The notes below the pieces were generated by a model. The model worked only from the letters and a program-made list of their open reading frames with translations, was not told the origin of the DNA and did no database searches. A stretch of DNA of 64,000 bases from Opitutaceae bacterium (GTDB lineage Bacteria > Verrucomicrobiota > Verrucomicrobiia > Opitutales > Opitutaceae): the NCBI GenBank assembly GCA_019455245.1, contig JACFMR010000021.1, positions 1 to 64,000 of the forward strand. Reading direction: 5' to 3'. The position numbers were made by a program, and so were the translations under genes. Positions 26,676 to 34,555 of the stretch are shown here, piece after piece (the stretch's first letter is position 1; each line of letters begins with the position of its first letter).

Positions 26676-26927
26676 CTATTTTTGTGGTTTCAGCTTACGA
26701 TAATTGAAATCCAGGCTCTTGTTGGTCACCTGCACCGAGACTTCCCAGCCATGTTGGCGGTAAAACTCGATCATATCGGCTTTTTCAGCCTCGGTTTGGC
26801 ACTTGCGCCAATCTGCTACAGACAGTCTTACCGGCCTTTGCCGCATCGGATTATCGTCCGATTCGATCCACTCCCAATCAACTGCCGACTGTAATGTATC
26901 CTTATCCTTGGGTGGATATACTTCCAA
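26676..26927 (-). CDS. Hypothetical protein, possibly the C-terminal half of a frameshifted gene
   Basis: The 83-residue product has sequence such as SVADWRKCQTEAEKADMIEF and QHGWEVSVQVTNKSLDF, with no family recognised. It overlaps the end of the upstream secreted-protein gene by 26 bases in a different frame. This frame stays open further upstream, giving a proline-rich stretch (SPHWPPPPGRKPTIVLEVYPP) that reads naturally into it. The two frames may therefore be one gene broken by a single-base indel. As annotated from its own ATG (MEVYPPKDKD) it would be a small soluble protein. Confidence 0.45.
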   Translation of the reverse strand: MEVYPPKDKDTLQSAVDWEWIESDDNPMRQRPVRLSVADWRKCQTEAEKADMIEFYRQHGWEVSVQVTNKSLDFNYRKLKPQK

Positions 26928-27321
26928 TACTATGGTTGGCTTTCGGCCTGGCGGTGGGGGCCAGTGTGGGGAGACGCATAGCCGGACCAGCCTTGGGAGC
27001 TACCAGGGCTGGATCTTCTTTTTTCTCCGGGTCAAGCTGATGGTCGCTGGCAAGTTTCGTCAGAGGCAGGGTATATGCTTCTCCGGCCTGATCCTTAAGG
27101 ATTAGGGTAGAGGATGCGGCATCCAGCGAAATGACATGATTGCCCCGATTCAAGGTCCCGACTTGAACCCATTCCATCTTGGACCCCGTCGATCCGATGG
27201 AAACAAACACCGTTTCGCCGATTGAGAAATGTCCGCGGAAACAGTCGAACCTCTCGGGCGATTGGGCGTAAACGTCTATGCAGGCGAGCAGGCAAGGGAT
27301 GGAAAGCAGGATCAGTCGCAT
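26902..27321 (-). CDS. Secreted hypothetical protein
   Basis: The 139-residue product has a signal peptide (MRLILLSIPCLLACIDVYAQ). The mature part contains KMEWVQVGTLNRGNHVISLD and STLILKDQAGEAYTLPLTKL, a small beta-rich domain of a kind seen in verrucomicrobial secreted proteins. No named family was recognised. The C-terminus past about residue 110 is low-complexity Pro/Ala, and the better-looking continuation is in another frame (next gene). The gene is therefore probably truncated by a frameshift around 26910-27005. Confidence 0.5.
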   Translation of the reverse strand: MRLILLSIPCLLACIDVYAQSPERFDCFRGHFSIGETVFVSIGSTGSKMEWVQVGTLNRGNHVISLDAASSTLILKDQAGEAYTLPLTKLASDHQLDPEKKEDPALVAPKAGPAMRLPTLAPTARPKANHSIGSISTQG

Positions 27322-27397
27322 TTGAGCACGTGTTTTTATTCGCAGGGCTGGGTCCTGCCACGTCAAAAATTACTTAAGAAAAGAAGCCAAGGGGCCT

Positions 27398-27694
27398 TCA
27401 ACGCAGGCGGTCGCGCCAGTAGCCGGGGCGGCGCTTGCAGTGGGCGACGGCCAGGATCGCAACGTGGTCGGGTTTCTCGACATAAATCAGCGCATACGGG
27501 AAGTGCGTGGCCAAATGACGGCGGATGCCATGCCGCCAGAGCCGATGCAACCGGGGCGCCGCCTCGATCTGGGCGGTAAGCAAGAGCATCTCCTCATAAA
27601 AACGCTCGCCAAGGCCTTCGCCCCGCCCGGCGTAATAGGCAATAGCGTCGGCAAACTCGTCGTCGGCTTCCGGATGGAAGATCGCGGGTTTCAC
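27398..27694 (-). CDS. RelE/ParE-family toxin
   Basis: The 98-residue product has the ParE-type plan: KPAIFHPEADDEFADAIAYY at the N-terminus, GLGERFYEEM in the first helix pair, and a C-terminal beta sheet ending FPYALIYVEKPDHVAILAVAHCKRRPGYW. ParE toxins act on DNA gyrase, while related RelE toxins cleave mRNA; which applies is unknown. The GTG start overlaps the stop of the upstream antitoxin by four bases (GTGA), the usual antitoxin-toxin arrangement. Confidence 0.85.
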   Translation of the reverse strand: MKPAIFHPEADDEFADAIAYYAGRGEGLGERFYEEMLLLTAQIEAAPRLHRLWRHGIRRHLATHFPYALIYVEKPDHVAILAVAHCKRRPGYWRDRLR

Positions 27695-27924
27695 CGGCCG
27701 AGGATGCGCCGGGCGCGGGCAAAAACCTGCTCGGCAGGCACGCCTTTCACGCGACTGCTGTCAAGGTCGGCCAGACGGCGTTGGATCTCTTCGGCCCAAG
27801 CTTCCTCGACTGTGGGATCGAAGCCTCCGGCCGCCAGTTTTGCATCGAGCCATGCCGCTATCGTCCGCTGATCTTCAATCGGCAGTTTCTCAAGTGCGGA
27901 TTCAATTTCGGCGACGGTGCTCAT
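27691..27924 (-). CDS. Addiction-module antitoxin (Unstab_antitox type)
   Basis: The 77-residue acidic-helical protein reads SALEKLPIEDQRTIAAWLDA in the N-terminal half. Its C-terminal half, DPTVEEAWAEEIQRRLADLD then GVPAEQVFARARRILGR, matches the PF09720-type antitoxins that pair with ParE/RelE toxins. It is encoded first and overlaps the toxin by four bases. No DNA-binding domain is obvious, as usual for this family. Confidence 0.85.
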   Translation of the reverse strand: MSTVAEIESALEKLPIEDQRTIAAWLDAKLAAGGFDPTVEEAWAEEIQRRLADLDSSRVKGVPAEQVFARARRILGR

Positions 27925-28250
27925 GGCTCATAAGGTTGTTGGCTTTGCATCCATCTGCAAGTCCGGCTTCGACCGGCCGGAGGTCATGGTGTGATAATTT
28001 GAAGTGGAAGATGGAGTCAAAAAAGCGAGCAATCGCCGTTTACCCCTGTTGGTTCGCGCTGGTGATGGTTGACCAGCTAACCGGGATCAACAGCAGTCCT
28101 GACTTCTTGCTTCGGCCCCATGCCGGCTGTAGCAGGGCTGACCGGCTTTGCTGTACAATGATCACCGATTTCTGATCGTACCGGCTCCTAGCGCACGCTC
28201 GACAGGGGGCCGTCGATAAGTCTATCTAACCGGCCAACCTCTTACGCCTT
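27925..28250. other. Gap upstream of the MgtE-like gene, no gene seen
   Basis: This 326-base divergent region should hold promoters for the toxin-antitoxin pair and the transporter. It contains short frames only (one of about 50 codons from 28012), without family similarity. I looked for a magnesium riboswitch (M-box or ykkC-like layout) and could not recognise one. Confidence 0.4.
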
Positions 28251-29258
28251 ATGCCCCAGCGCGATGTCCCGGTTGAAAGTTATCCCGAATTGAGTGTCGG
28301 CCGGTTGATGGAACCGCCGGTTGCGGTCTTCCCGCCCGATATGAGCGTCGGCGACGCCACCGAGGAGGTGCGCCGGTTGGCCGCCGACCGGCTTTTCACC
28401 TACGGCTACGTCACCGACGGGGCCGGGGTGTTGCTCGGGGTCGTCACGATGCGCGACCTGCTGCTGCATGGGAAGGAGGAGCGTTTGGAGGCGTTCATGC
28501 TGCGCTCGCCGTTCTCGCTGCAGGCCGGCGCGCCGCTGATGGAGGCGATGAAGCAGACGGTGAACAAACACTATCCGTCCTATCCGGTTTGCGACGGGCA
28601 GGGCGTGCTGGTCGGCATCGTGCGGGGCACCAAGCTGTTTGAACAGGAGGCGATCGAGATCAGCGCGCAGCCCGGCCGCATGGTGGGTGTGGAGAAGGAG
28701 GAGCGGCTGGCCACGCCGTTCAGCCAGAGCCTGCGGTTCCGGCATCCTTGGTTGCAGTTCAACCTGCTGACAGCGTTCGTCGCCGCGGCGGTGGTGGGGA
28801 TTTTCGAGGACACGATCGGGCGCATCACCGCGCTGGCGGTGTTTCTGCCGGTGCTGGCCGGTCAATCGGGCAACACGGGCTGCCAATCGCTGGCGGTGGC
28901 GTTGCGCGGCATGACCCTGGGCGAACTGGCCCCGGGCAAGGGCGGCCGCACGCTCAACAAGGAGGCGGCGCTGGGCTTCGCCAACGGCGCCCTCGTCGGC
29001 CTGACGGCGGGCGTGGGCATGTATTTCTACGCGGCGTGGCAAGGCACGGCGCAATCGCCGCTGGCACTCGCGGTGATTGTGTTCGTGGCGATGACCGCCA
29101 GCTGTTTTCTCAGCGGCGTCTCGGGCGTGCTGGTGCCGCTGACGCTGAAGAAACTCGGCGCCGATCCGGCGACGGCCTCGAGCATTTTCCTGACGACCAT
29201 GACCGACGTGGCGAGCATGGGATTCTTTCTCGGGCTCGCGACGTTGTTTCTGGGCTGA
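28251..29258 (+). CDS. mgtE: MgtE-like magnesium transporter lacking the N domain
   Basis: The 335-residue protein begins directly with a CBS pair (residues ~14-130: VGRLMEPPVAVFPPDMSVGD; TYGYVTDGAGVLLGVVTMRD; YPSYPVCDGQGVLVGIVRG). The five-helix MgtE channel domain follows. The pore signature VFLPVLAGQSGNTGCQSLAVALRG aligns with the canonical PxxAGxxGNxGxQ motif. Full MgtE (about 450) has an N-terminal superhelical domain that senses cytosolic Mg2+, and that is missing here. There is no in-frame start upstream that could supply it. The CBS domains may still gate transport. No Shine-Dalgarno is present. Confidence 0.85.
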   Translation: MPQRDVPVESYPELSVGRLMEPPVAVFPPDMSVGDATEEVRRLAADRLFTYGYVTDGAGVLLGVVTMRDLLLHGKEERLEAFMLRSPFSLQAGAPLMEAMKQTVNKHYPSYPVCDGQGVLVGIVRGTKLFEQEAIEISAQPGRMVGVEKEERLATPFSQSLRFRHPWLQFNLLTAFVAAAVVGIFEDTIGRITALAVFLPVLAGQSGNTGCQSLAVALRGMTLGELAPGKGGRTLNKEAALGFANGALVGLTAGVGMYFYAAWQGTAQSPLALAVIVFVAMTASCFLSGVSGVLVPLTLKKLGADPATASSIFLTTMTDVASMGFFLGLATLFLG

Positions 29259-29431
29259 ATGTCCGCGGTGCGGGTGGCGTGCAATTCGGAGAAGGGCGAG
29301 GGGCACGATCGCGGCCCGCGCGGAGGCGGACCCTCCATTGGGGTTGCGCTGGTCGATTTGGAGGGGCTGCTTTCGGCCCCGGTTGCTACCCATCGTCCGC
29401 AGGTTTTGGACCTTTGGATGGTATTTTCCGA

Positions 29432-29515
29432 GGTAGGGCGCGACCGCCGGGCGCGCCGTCATGCCAGTCACGGTCGGCCCGGCGGTCCGCCCCTACCGGC
29501 GCTGCCGCGCCAAAG
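29432..29515. repeat. Dispersed palindromic repeat, family A copy 2
   Basis: GGTAGGGCGCGACCGCCGGGC on the left and GGCGGTCCGCCCCTACC on the right are imperfect inverted arms around a 12-base loop. The tail CGGCGCTGCCGCGCCAAAG is shared with copy 3. It sits in the 281-base convergent gap between the MgtE-like gene and the VWA-like gene. Confidence 0.7.
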
Positions 29516-29539
29516 CCCAATTTCTTGGGCAGGCCGGTG

Positions 29540-31450
29540 TCACATGTGCTCTTCGTAGGTGATGTCGATGATTGCCGTGAAGGCCTGCTTTTTGGCGGTG
29601 CCCTGGAAGCGGATGCTGTGGCTGCGGGCGTCGTAAACGTAACCGTTGTCCGGGTCGGCCGGCACGGGTTGGCCGTCAACCAGCACACGGAGGCTCTTTT
29701 GATAAAGCGTGGCGCCGGGGGCGACGGGCTCGAGGGCGACGGCCACGGTGTCGGCGATGCGGTCGCCGAGCGCGGCCAGCGGCGCGGAGAAATCGCTCTC
29801 GATGTTCAGCACGGTGCCGCCGGTGAGTTCGGCGGCGCGGCGGTGTGAGACGTTGCCGGGTGACACGACGGCGTTGATCTCGAGTTTGCCGCGCTTGTTG
29901 CCCTTCGCGATGACGAACGGGCGGATCACCCAGTTGCGGATGTAGCCGTCGAGCGTCTGGCGGGTGCGCGGGTGGCGGGTGTTGTAGTCCTTGATCAGGT
30001 CGGGCAGTTTGCCGCGTTCGATCCAGCGGGCCTTGCGGGTGCCGTCCTTGTTTTGCTCCCATACGGCCATGCGCGTTTCCTCCTCGTCCATGAAGAACAC
30101 CACGATGGTGGTGGCCGCGGGCCGCAGAAATTCATGCTGCCCGTTGTAGTAGTTCGCGACGAAGTTGTACACGGCGGTGAACGCGGTGCGGTTGCTGTCG
30201 CCGTTGGTGCCGACCTTCACGAGCTCGGCGAAGATGCCGTCGGGCGTGTCACGTGTGATCCAAGGTTGCGGCATCACGGGCAGTGTCACGAGGTTGCCGT
30301 TGCTGGCCACGCGCTTGGTGGTCTTTTTGACGCGGCCCTTGCGGTCGGTCGTCGGTTGGCCGGCGGCGTCGAGCTCGATGGACCGGACCTTTTTGTAGAA
30401 ATCCTGCTCGGCCGCGGGCACACCGGGCTCGCTGTTCACGAAATCGGTCGTGAGCACCCCGATGCGGTAATCGAGGTCGCGCGTGTGGAAGAGCTGCCGG
30501 AACCGGCTCAGGCTGGCCGCGATGCGTTCCTGGTGCGCGTTCATCGAGCGCGAGTTGTTGATGACAAACACGAGGTCCACCTCGCGGCTGCGGGAACGGT
30601 CGGCCGTGATGTGCCGCTTGGTGCGGACCGGCTCGATGTCGACCGTGATCGTGTTCTCCACGCCGAGCTGCGGGTTGTTCTCGTCCACCGTGTAGTATTT
30701 GAACGTGTCTTCGCCGATGAATCCCGGGTTCGGCGCGTAGGTGAGTTCGCCGGACGCACGGTCGAGCTTGGCGGTGCCGTGCCGTGGCTTGGCCTGGCCA
30801 TCGAGCACAAAGGCGACCTTGGTCTCGGCGAGGCCGACGCGGTCGGCCGGCGCCATGAAGTCCTCGTGGCTGGGGATTTTCTGCGTGACCGGGGTGTTCG
30901 GCCGCGTGGTGAGCAGCACCGGCCGGGCGCTGGTGAGATGCAGGTGACTGGCCTCGACCTCGATTTCATCGAGCACGATGGGATCGGGCGGCGCCACGGT
31001 GACATTGACGGTGTTTTTGAACGACAGGCCGGTGGTCTCGTTGCGCACGATGTAGGAGAACGAGTCCGCGCCGGCGTAGCCCTCCTCCGGCCGGTAGGCG
31101 AAGTAGCCGAAGCGGGAGGTCTTGGTTTCGAAGAAGTCCACGTCGGGATCATCGCCCGCCATGCCCACCTGACCGTGCAGAGGGTCTGACGTGATGACAA
31201 AGACCAGCTCATTGGCGGCCTCGGGATCGAGGATTGCCGGGTCGACAACGAGTTCGCCATAGGCGCCGGATTCCTCATCGGCCCCGATCTCCATCGCGGT
31301 GGTGGAGGTGATCGTGTCCTGCTCCGCCACCGCGGCGACAGTGGAGGCGGCGAACAGCAGCGGGAGCACGAAAAGCAGCGCCGCCCAAAGGGGGCGCGGC
31401 CGGATGCCGGCGGAAGGTTTGGTTATCATGGGGGTCATGGTTGGCCGCAT
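29540..31450 (-). CDS. Exported protein with Ig-like repeats and a VWA-like domain
   Basis: The 636-residue protein has a signal peptide ending near AAVAEQ (residue ~41). Two bacterial Ig/cadherin-like repeats follow (DPLHGQVGM ... RPEEGYAGADSFSYIVRN and PRHGTAKL ... APNPGFIGEDTFKYYTVD), each with the typical GxDxFxY pattern. A VWA-like domain starts at VDLVFVINNSRSM (~residue 292). The metal-ion site DxSxS normally present in VWA domains begins with Asn here (N-x-S-x-S). A later DEEETRMAVWEQ segment lies where such proteins report on surface state. It is secreted or cell-surface, probably adhesive or structural. Three in-frame ATGs lie close together; the first was used. Confidence 0.7.
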   Translation of the reverse strand: MRPTMTPMITKPSAGIRPRPLWAALLFVLPLLFAASTVAAVAEQDTITSTTAMEIGADEESGAYGELVVDPAILDPEAANELVFVITSDPLHGQVGMAGDDPDVDFFETKTSRFGYFAYRPEEGYAGADSFSYIVRNETTGLSFKNTVNVTVAPPDPIVLDEIEVEASHLHLTSARPVLLTTRPNTPVTQKIPSHEDFMAPADRVGLAETKVAFVLDGQAKPRHGTAKLDRASGELTYAPNPGFIGEDTFKYYTVDENNPQLGVENTITVDIEPVRTKRHITADRSRSREVDLVFVINNSRSMNAHQERIAASLSRFRQLFHTRDLDYRIGVLTTDFVNSEPGVPAAEQDFYKKVRSIELDAAGQPTTDRKGRVKKTTKRVASNGNLVTLPVMPQPWITRDTPDGIFAELVKVGTNGDSNRTAFTAVYNFVANYYNGQHEFLRPAATTIVVFFMDEEETRMAVWEQNKDGTRKARWIERGKLPDLIKDYNTRHPRTRQTLDGYIRNWVIRPFVIAKGNKRGKLEINAVVSPGNVSHRRAAELTGGTVLNIESDFSAPLAALGDRIADTVAVALEPVAPGATLYQKSLRVLVDGQPVPADPDNGYVYDARSHSIRFQGTAKKQAFTAIIDITYEEHM

Positions 31451-31491
31451 AATAACCCCATATTGTCCTGGTGTCAATGGTTTGGTTCCCC

Positions 31492-32970
31492 CTAAGTTGG
31501 GGTGCTCGGGGCGGGGGGGGGCGGGGCCGTCCGTCGGTTGCTCACGTTGTTGCCGTCGTGATCGTGCAGCCACCAGAACGTCGCCGACGACACCATGGTG
31601 ATGAGTCCGAGCACGACGAACGCCTGGTGCAGGGCGGGCACGATTTCCGCGGGATCGGTCTGATCGAGACCGCGCAGAAACCAACCCGCGACCAGCGAGG
31701 CGAACGCGATGCCGAAGCTGAAGGACAGCCGGACGGCGGTGCTCGTGATGCTGCTGGCCTTGCTGGCATCCTCGTCGGCGATGTCGGCGTAGCTCAGCGA
31801 ATTCATGCTGGTGAACTGCAGGGAGTTGAAGAAGCCCTGGGCGAGGCTCATGCTCACGATCAGCCAGACCGGGGCGCCGGGGCCGATGTGGGTGTAGAGC
31901 ATGACCACGCCGCCGATCAGCAGGGTGTTGGTGATGAGAATGTTTTTGTGCCCGAAGCGCGCGAGCAGCGGCGGGCAGGTGAGCTTCATGAGGATGGCCG
32001 CCGCCGCGGTGGGCATGGTCAGCAGGCCCGCCTGCCACGGGGAATAACCGAGCCCGAGCTGATACAACAGCGGCAGCAGGAACGGCATGCCGCCGACGCC
32101 GAGCCGGGTGACGATGCCGCCGATCACGGACACCCGGAACGTGCGCACGGCAAACAGCCGCAACGAGAGCACGGGCGCCGGCGTGCGCCGCGCGTGCCAG
32201 CCGTAAAGCGCCAGCAGGGCGAGTGCGACGGCCGTGAGCAGGCTCAGCCGGCCGGCGCCGACGTCGTGTTCGCCGAACACTTCGAGCACGTAGGACAGCA
32301 GGGCGATGCCGGCGCCGAACAGCAGAAAACCGGTGTGGTCGAGCGGCCGGGATTTTTCATCGCGGTAATCCGGCATGTGCCGTTGCAGCATGAAGAGCCC
32401 GATGAGGGCGATGGGCAGATTGATGAAGAAGATGACGCGCCAGTGCAGCCAGTGCACGATCACGCCGCCGATGAACGGGCCGACCATCGGGCCGATCAGC
32501 GCGGGGATGACCACGTAGTTCATCGTGCGCAGCAGTTCCGAGCGCGGAAAACTGCGCACCAGCGCGATGCGCGCCACCGGGGTCATCATCGCCCCGCCCA
32601 GGGCCTGGATCACGCGCGCGGCGACCAAGGTGGGGACGTTGGGCGCGAGACCGCAGAGCAGCGAGCCGAACGCGAACAGCAGGATCGCGTGTTGGAAAAC
32701 CCGGCGCGTGCCAAACCGGTCGGCCATCCAGCCGCTGATCGGGATGAACACCGCCAGGCCCAGCGCATAGCTGGTCATCACCGCCTTCAGCGCGAGCGGC
32801 TCGGCGTTGAGGTTGGCCGCCATCGCCGGCACCGCGGTGTTCAGCACGGTGGAGTCCAGGTTCTCCATGAACAGCGCGATGGCCACCAACCACGGCAGGC
32901 GGCGTTTGCTGGCTTCGTTCAGGACGGCGGACACGGGCGCGAGGGCAGCATGAACCGGCCGGCGAATCAA
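31492..32970 (-). CDS. MFS drug-resistance transporter, DHA2 (14-helix) type
   Basis: The 492-residue transporter has motif A between helices 2 and 3 (GWMADRFGTRRVF) and the antiporter motif region ARVIQALGGAMMTPVARIAL in helix 5. FMENLDSTVLNTAVPAMA in helix 1 is characteristic of the EmrB/QacA DHA2 subfamily (motif D1). About fourteen membrane segments can be counted. The closest known type is HsrA/EmrB-like. No EmrA-like adaptor gene is adjacent. The tail (RRTAPPPPAPSTPT) is proline-rich and disordered. It is divergent from a GNAT gene, with ~96 bases for both promoters. It lies 41 bases upstream of the VWA-like gene on the same strand, so these two may be co-transcribed. Confidence 0.92.
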   Translation of the reverse strand: MIRRPVHAALAPVSAVLNEASKRRLPWLVAIALFMENLDSTVLNTAVPAMAANLNAEPLALKAVMTSYALGLAVFIPISGWMADRFGTRRVFQHAILLFAFGSLLCGLAPNVPTLVAARVIQALGGAMMTPVARIALVRSFPRSELLRTMNYVVIPALIGPMVGPFIGGVIVHWLHWRVIFFINLPIALIGLFMLQRHMPDYRDEKSRPLDHTGFLLFGAGIALLSYVLEVFGEHDVGAGRLSLLTAVALALLALYGWHARRTPAPVLSLRLFAVRTFRVSVIGGIVTRLGVGGMPFLLPLLYQLGLGYSPWQAGLLTMPTAAAAILMKLTCPPLLARFGHKNILITNTLLIGGVVMLYTHIGPGAPVWLIVSMSLAQGFFNSLQFTSMNSLSYADIADEDASKASSITSTAVRLSFSFGIAFASLVAGWFLRGLDQTDPAEIVPALHQAFVVLGLITMVSSATFWWLHDHDGNNVSNRRTAPPPPAPSTPT

Positions 32971-33066
32971 ACCCCGGCTGCAAAATCACCGGGCCCCGGT
33001 CATTTGTTTTGCGATGCCGGGCGGCACCGCCCACAGTGCGGCCCGGTTTTCCAACCGCGCTTTCCC

Positions 33067-33483
33067 GTGATCATCCGTTCCTACGCTCCGTCCGACGAAG
33101 CCCAGGTCATCGCCCTCTGGCGGACCAGCGGGCTGGTTTACCCGCAAAACGACCCGACCAAGGACATCGCCCGCAAACTCAAGGTCGACCCCGAGTGGTT
33201 TCTCGTCGGCGAGGAAGACGGCCGCGTGGTCGGCACCGTAATGGTCGGCTACGAGGGCCACCGCGGCTGGGTCAACTACCTGGCGGTCGAGCCCACGCAG
33301 CGCCGCAGCGGCCGGGGCCGGGCGTTGATGGCCGCGGCGGAGGATATTTTGCGCGCCGAGGGCTGCCCGAAGATCAACCTGCAGGTGCGCACCGGCAACG
33401 CCGACGCGCTGGCGTTTTACCAGCACCTCGGTTTCCAGACCGACGACGTCATCAGCCTGGGCAAACGGCTCGAGACCGACTGA
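33067..33483 (+). CDS. ypeA: GNAT acetyltransferase, YpeA-like
   Basis: The 138-residue protein is similar along its whole length to E. coli YpeA: VIALWRTSGLVYPQNDPTKD, FLVGEEDGRVVGTVMVGYEG, YLAVEPTQRRSGRGRALM (acetyl-CoA site motif A, Q/RxxGxG/A form) and QHLGFQTDDVISLGKRL. GNAT enzymes transfer acetyl from acetyl-CoA to amines; the substrate of YpeA is not established. The GTG start (VIIRSYAPSD) matches the family N-terminus, and the long upstream open frame is antisense to the MFS gene. Confidence 0.88.
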   Translation: MIIRSYAPSDEAQVIALWRTSGLVYPQNDPTKDIARKLKVDPEWFLVGEEDGRVVGTVMVGYEGHRGWVNYLAVEPTQRRSGRGRALMAAAEDILRAEGCPKINLQVRTGNADALAFYQHLGFQTDDVISLGKRLETD

Positions 33484-33499
33484 TCCCGCCGATCGGGCC

Positions 33500-33573
33500 G
33501 TAGCCGCGCTTAAGCCGCAGGCGCAAGCGTGGCCGTTGGCGACCACCTTGTCGCTGCGCTCCAAGGCGGCTAC
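33500..33573. repeat. Dispersed palindromic repeat, family B copy 2
   Basis: It begins GTAGCCGCGCTTAAGCCGCAGGCGCAAGCGTGGCC and ends CTCCAAGGCGGCTAC. The left half is nearly the reverse complement of the right half of copy 1 at 19374. It lies between the convergent GNAT and PhyH genes. Confidence 0.68.
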
Positions 33574-33585
33574 ACATCGTCCGGT

Positions 33586-34353
33586 TCAGATCTTTCCGGC
33601 GGCGCGCAGGTCGGCGTGCAGGCGTTCCTGGTAGGCTTTCTTCGCCACTTCATCGACGGCGCAACCGGCGGCAAAGTAAACCAAACCGAGCGCGCGCCGG
33701 GTGCGGGTTTTCGACGTGTTGCCGTCGGCCCAGTGGATCGTCAGCGAATGATGCGCCAGCAGATCGCCGGCGGTGGCGGGGCAGGTGACGGTGTGGCCCC
33801 GGTCGTGCGGCAGGCCGAAATCGAGCATGCCCTGCGAGAAACCCAGCACGCCGGAGCGCCCGTGGGCGCGCATCCCCAGCCGGTGCGAGCCCTGCACGTA
33901 ACGCACGCAGCCGTTTTCGTGGTCCACGTCCTCCAGCGCCAGCCACATGGTTACGGCGTGGTTGGGTTTGAGGTGAAAGTAATACCCGTCCTGATGCGGC
34001 GGCGTCGGCTGGCCGATGCCGGGCGGTTTGTTGAAATACTGCAGGTTTTTCGCCTGCACCGGCTCGCCGAGCACGGTCTCGGCGAGCTTGGCGCAGCGGC
34101 CGTTGATCAGTTCGCCGAAGAACGGGTCGTGCACATGCAGGTCCTGCATCTGCTTGATGGTGGAGGCGTCGGCCTTGTCCTCGTAGAAAATCTCGGTGTC
34201 GGGCCGGGTGGGGGCGATTTCGCGGATATAGCGGGAAACGCGCGCGGCGATTTCGGCGATCTCGTCGCCGGCGAAAAAGTTGGGCAGGGCGACGAAGCCG
34301 TTGAGGTTGAAGGCGTGGGCGGTCTCGGCGGGGTGCTTTTCCCAATGACGCAT
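33586..34353 (-). CDS. Phytanoyl-CoA dioxygenase (PhyH) family protein
   Basis: The 255-residue Fe(II)/2-oxoglutarate oxygenase has the facial triad visible as HxD in TPPHQDGYYFH (residues ~117-127) and a distal His in LLAHHSLTIHWADGN, with the 2-oxoglutarate-binding Arg following (RTRRALGLVYF). Typical PhyH segments are NGFVALPNFFAGDEI at the N-terminus and MWLALEDVDHENGCVRYVQGSH. Substrates in bacteria range from small osmolyte precursors to natural products and cannot be predicted. It stands alone, divergent from smc. Confidence 0.88.
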   Translation of the reverse strand: MRHWEKHPAETAHAFNLNGFVALPNFFAGDEIAEIAARVSRYIREIAPTRPDTEIFYEDKADASTIKQMQDLHVHDPFFGELINGRCAKLAETVLGEPVQAKNLQYFNKPPGIGQPTPPHQDGYYFHLKPNHAVTMWLALEDVDHENGCVRYVQGSHRLGMRAHGRSGVLGFSQGMLDFGLPHDRGHTVTCPATAGDLLAHHSLTIHWADGNTSKTRTRRALGLVYFAAGCAVDEVAKKAYQERLHADLRAAGKI

Positions 34354-34555
34354 GGTGAGGGGTGGGGTTGGGGGCGCACTATGGCCTGGCGGGTGCCCGG
34401 TGCAAGCCCCGGCTCCGGACCGGATGCAAGCGGCGATTTCGCCCGTAAAAATCCAATCTGCAGGCTCGACGGCCGGGGGTTTGGCCGCCGCAATCCATCC
34501 TTAATTTTTTGCATTTGCCCGTGTCCGGCGGGTTCCCCATCACTGTCCCCCTTTC

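Noticed and set aside
27925..28250. Possible magnesium riboswitch upstream of the MgtE-like gene
   Set aside because: No conserved core pairing of a known Mg2+ or Mn2+ riboswitch could be drawn by eye.
31471..33066. Long plus-strand extension of the GNAT frame
   Set aside because: The part before the GTG at 33067 is antisense to the MFS gene; YpeA similarity begins at the GTG.
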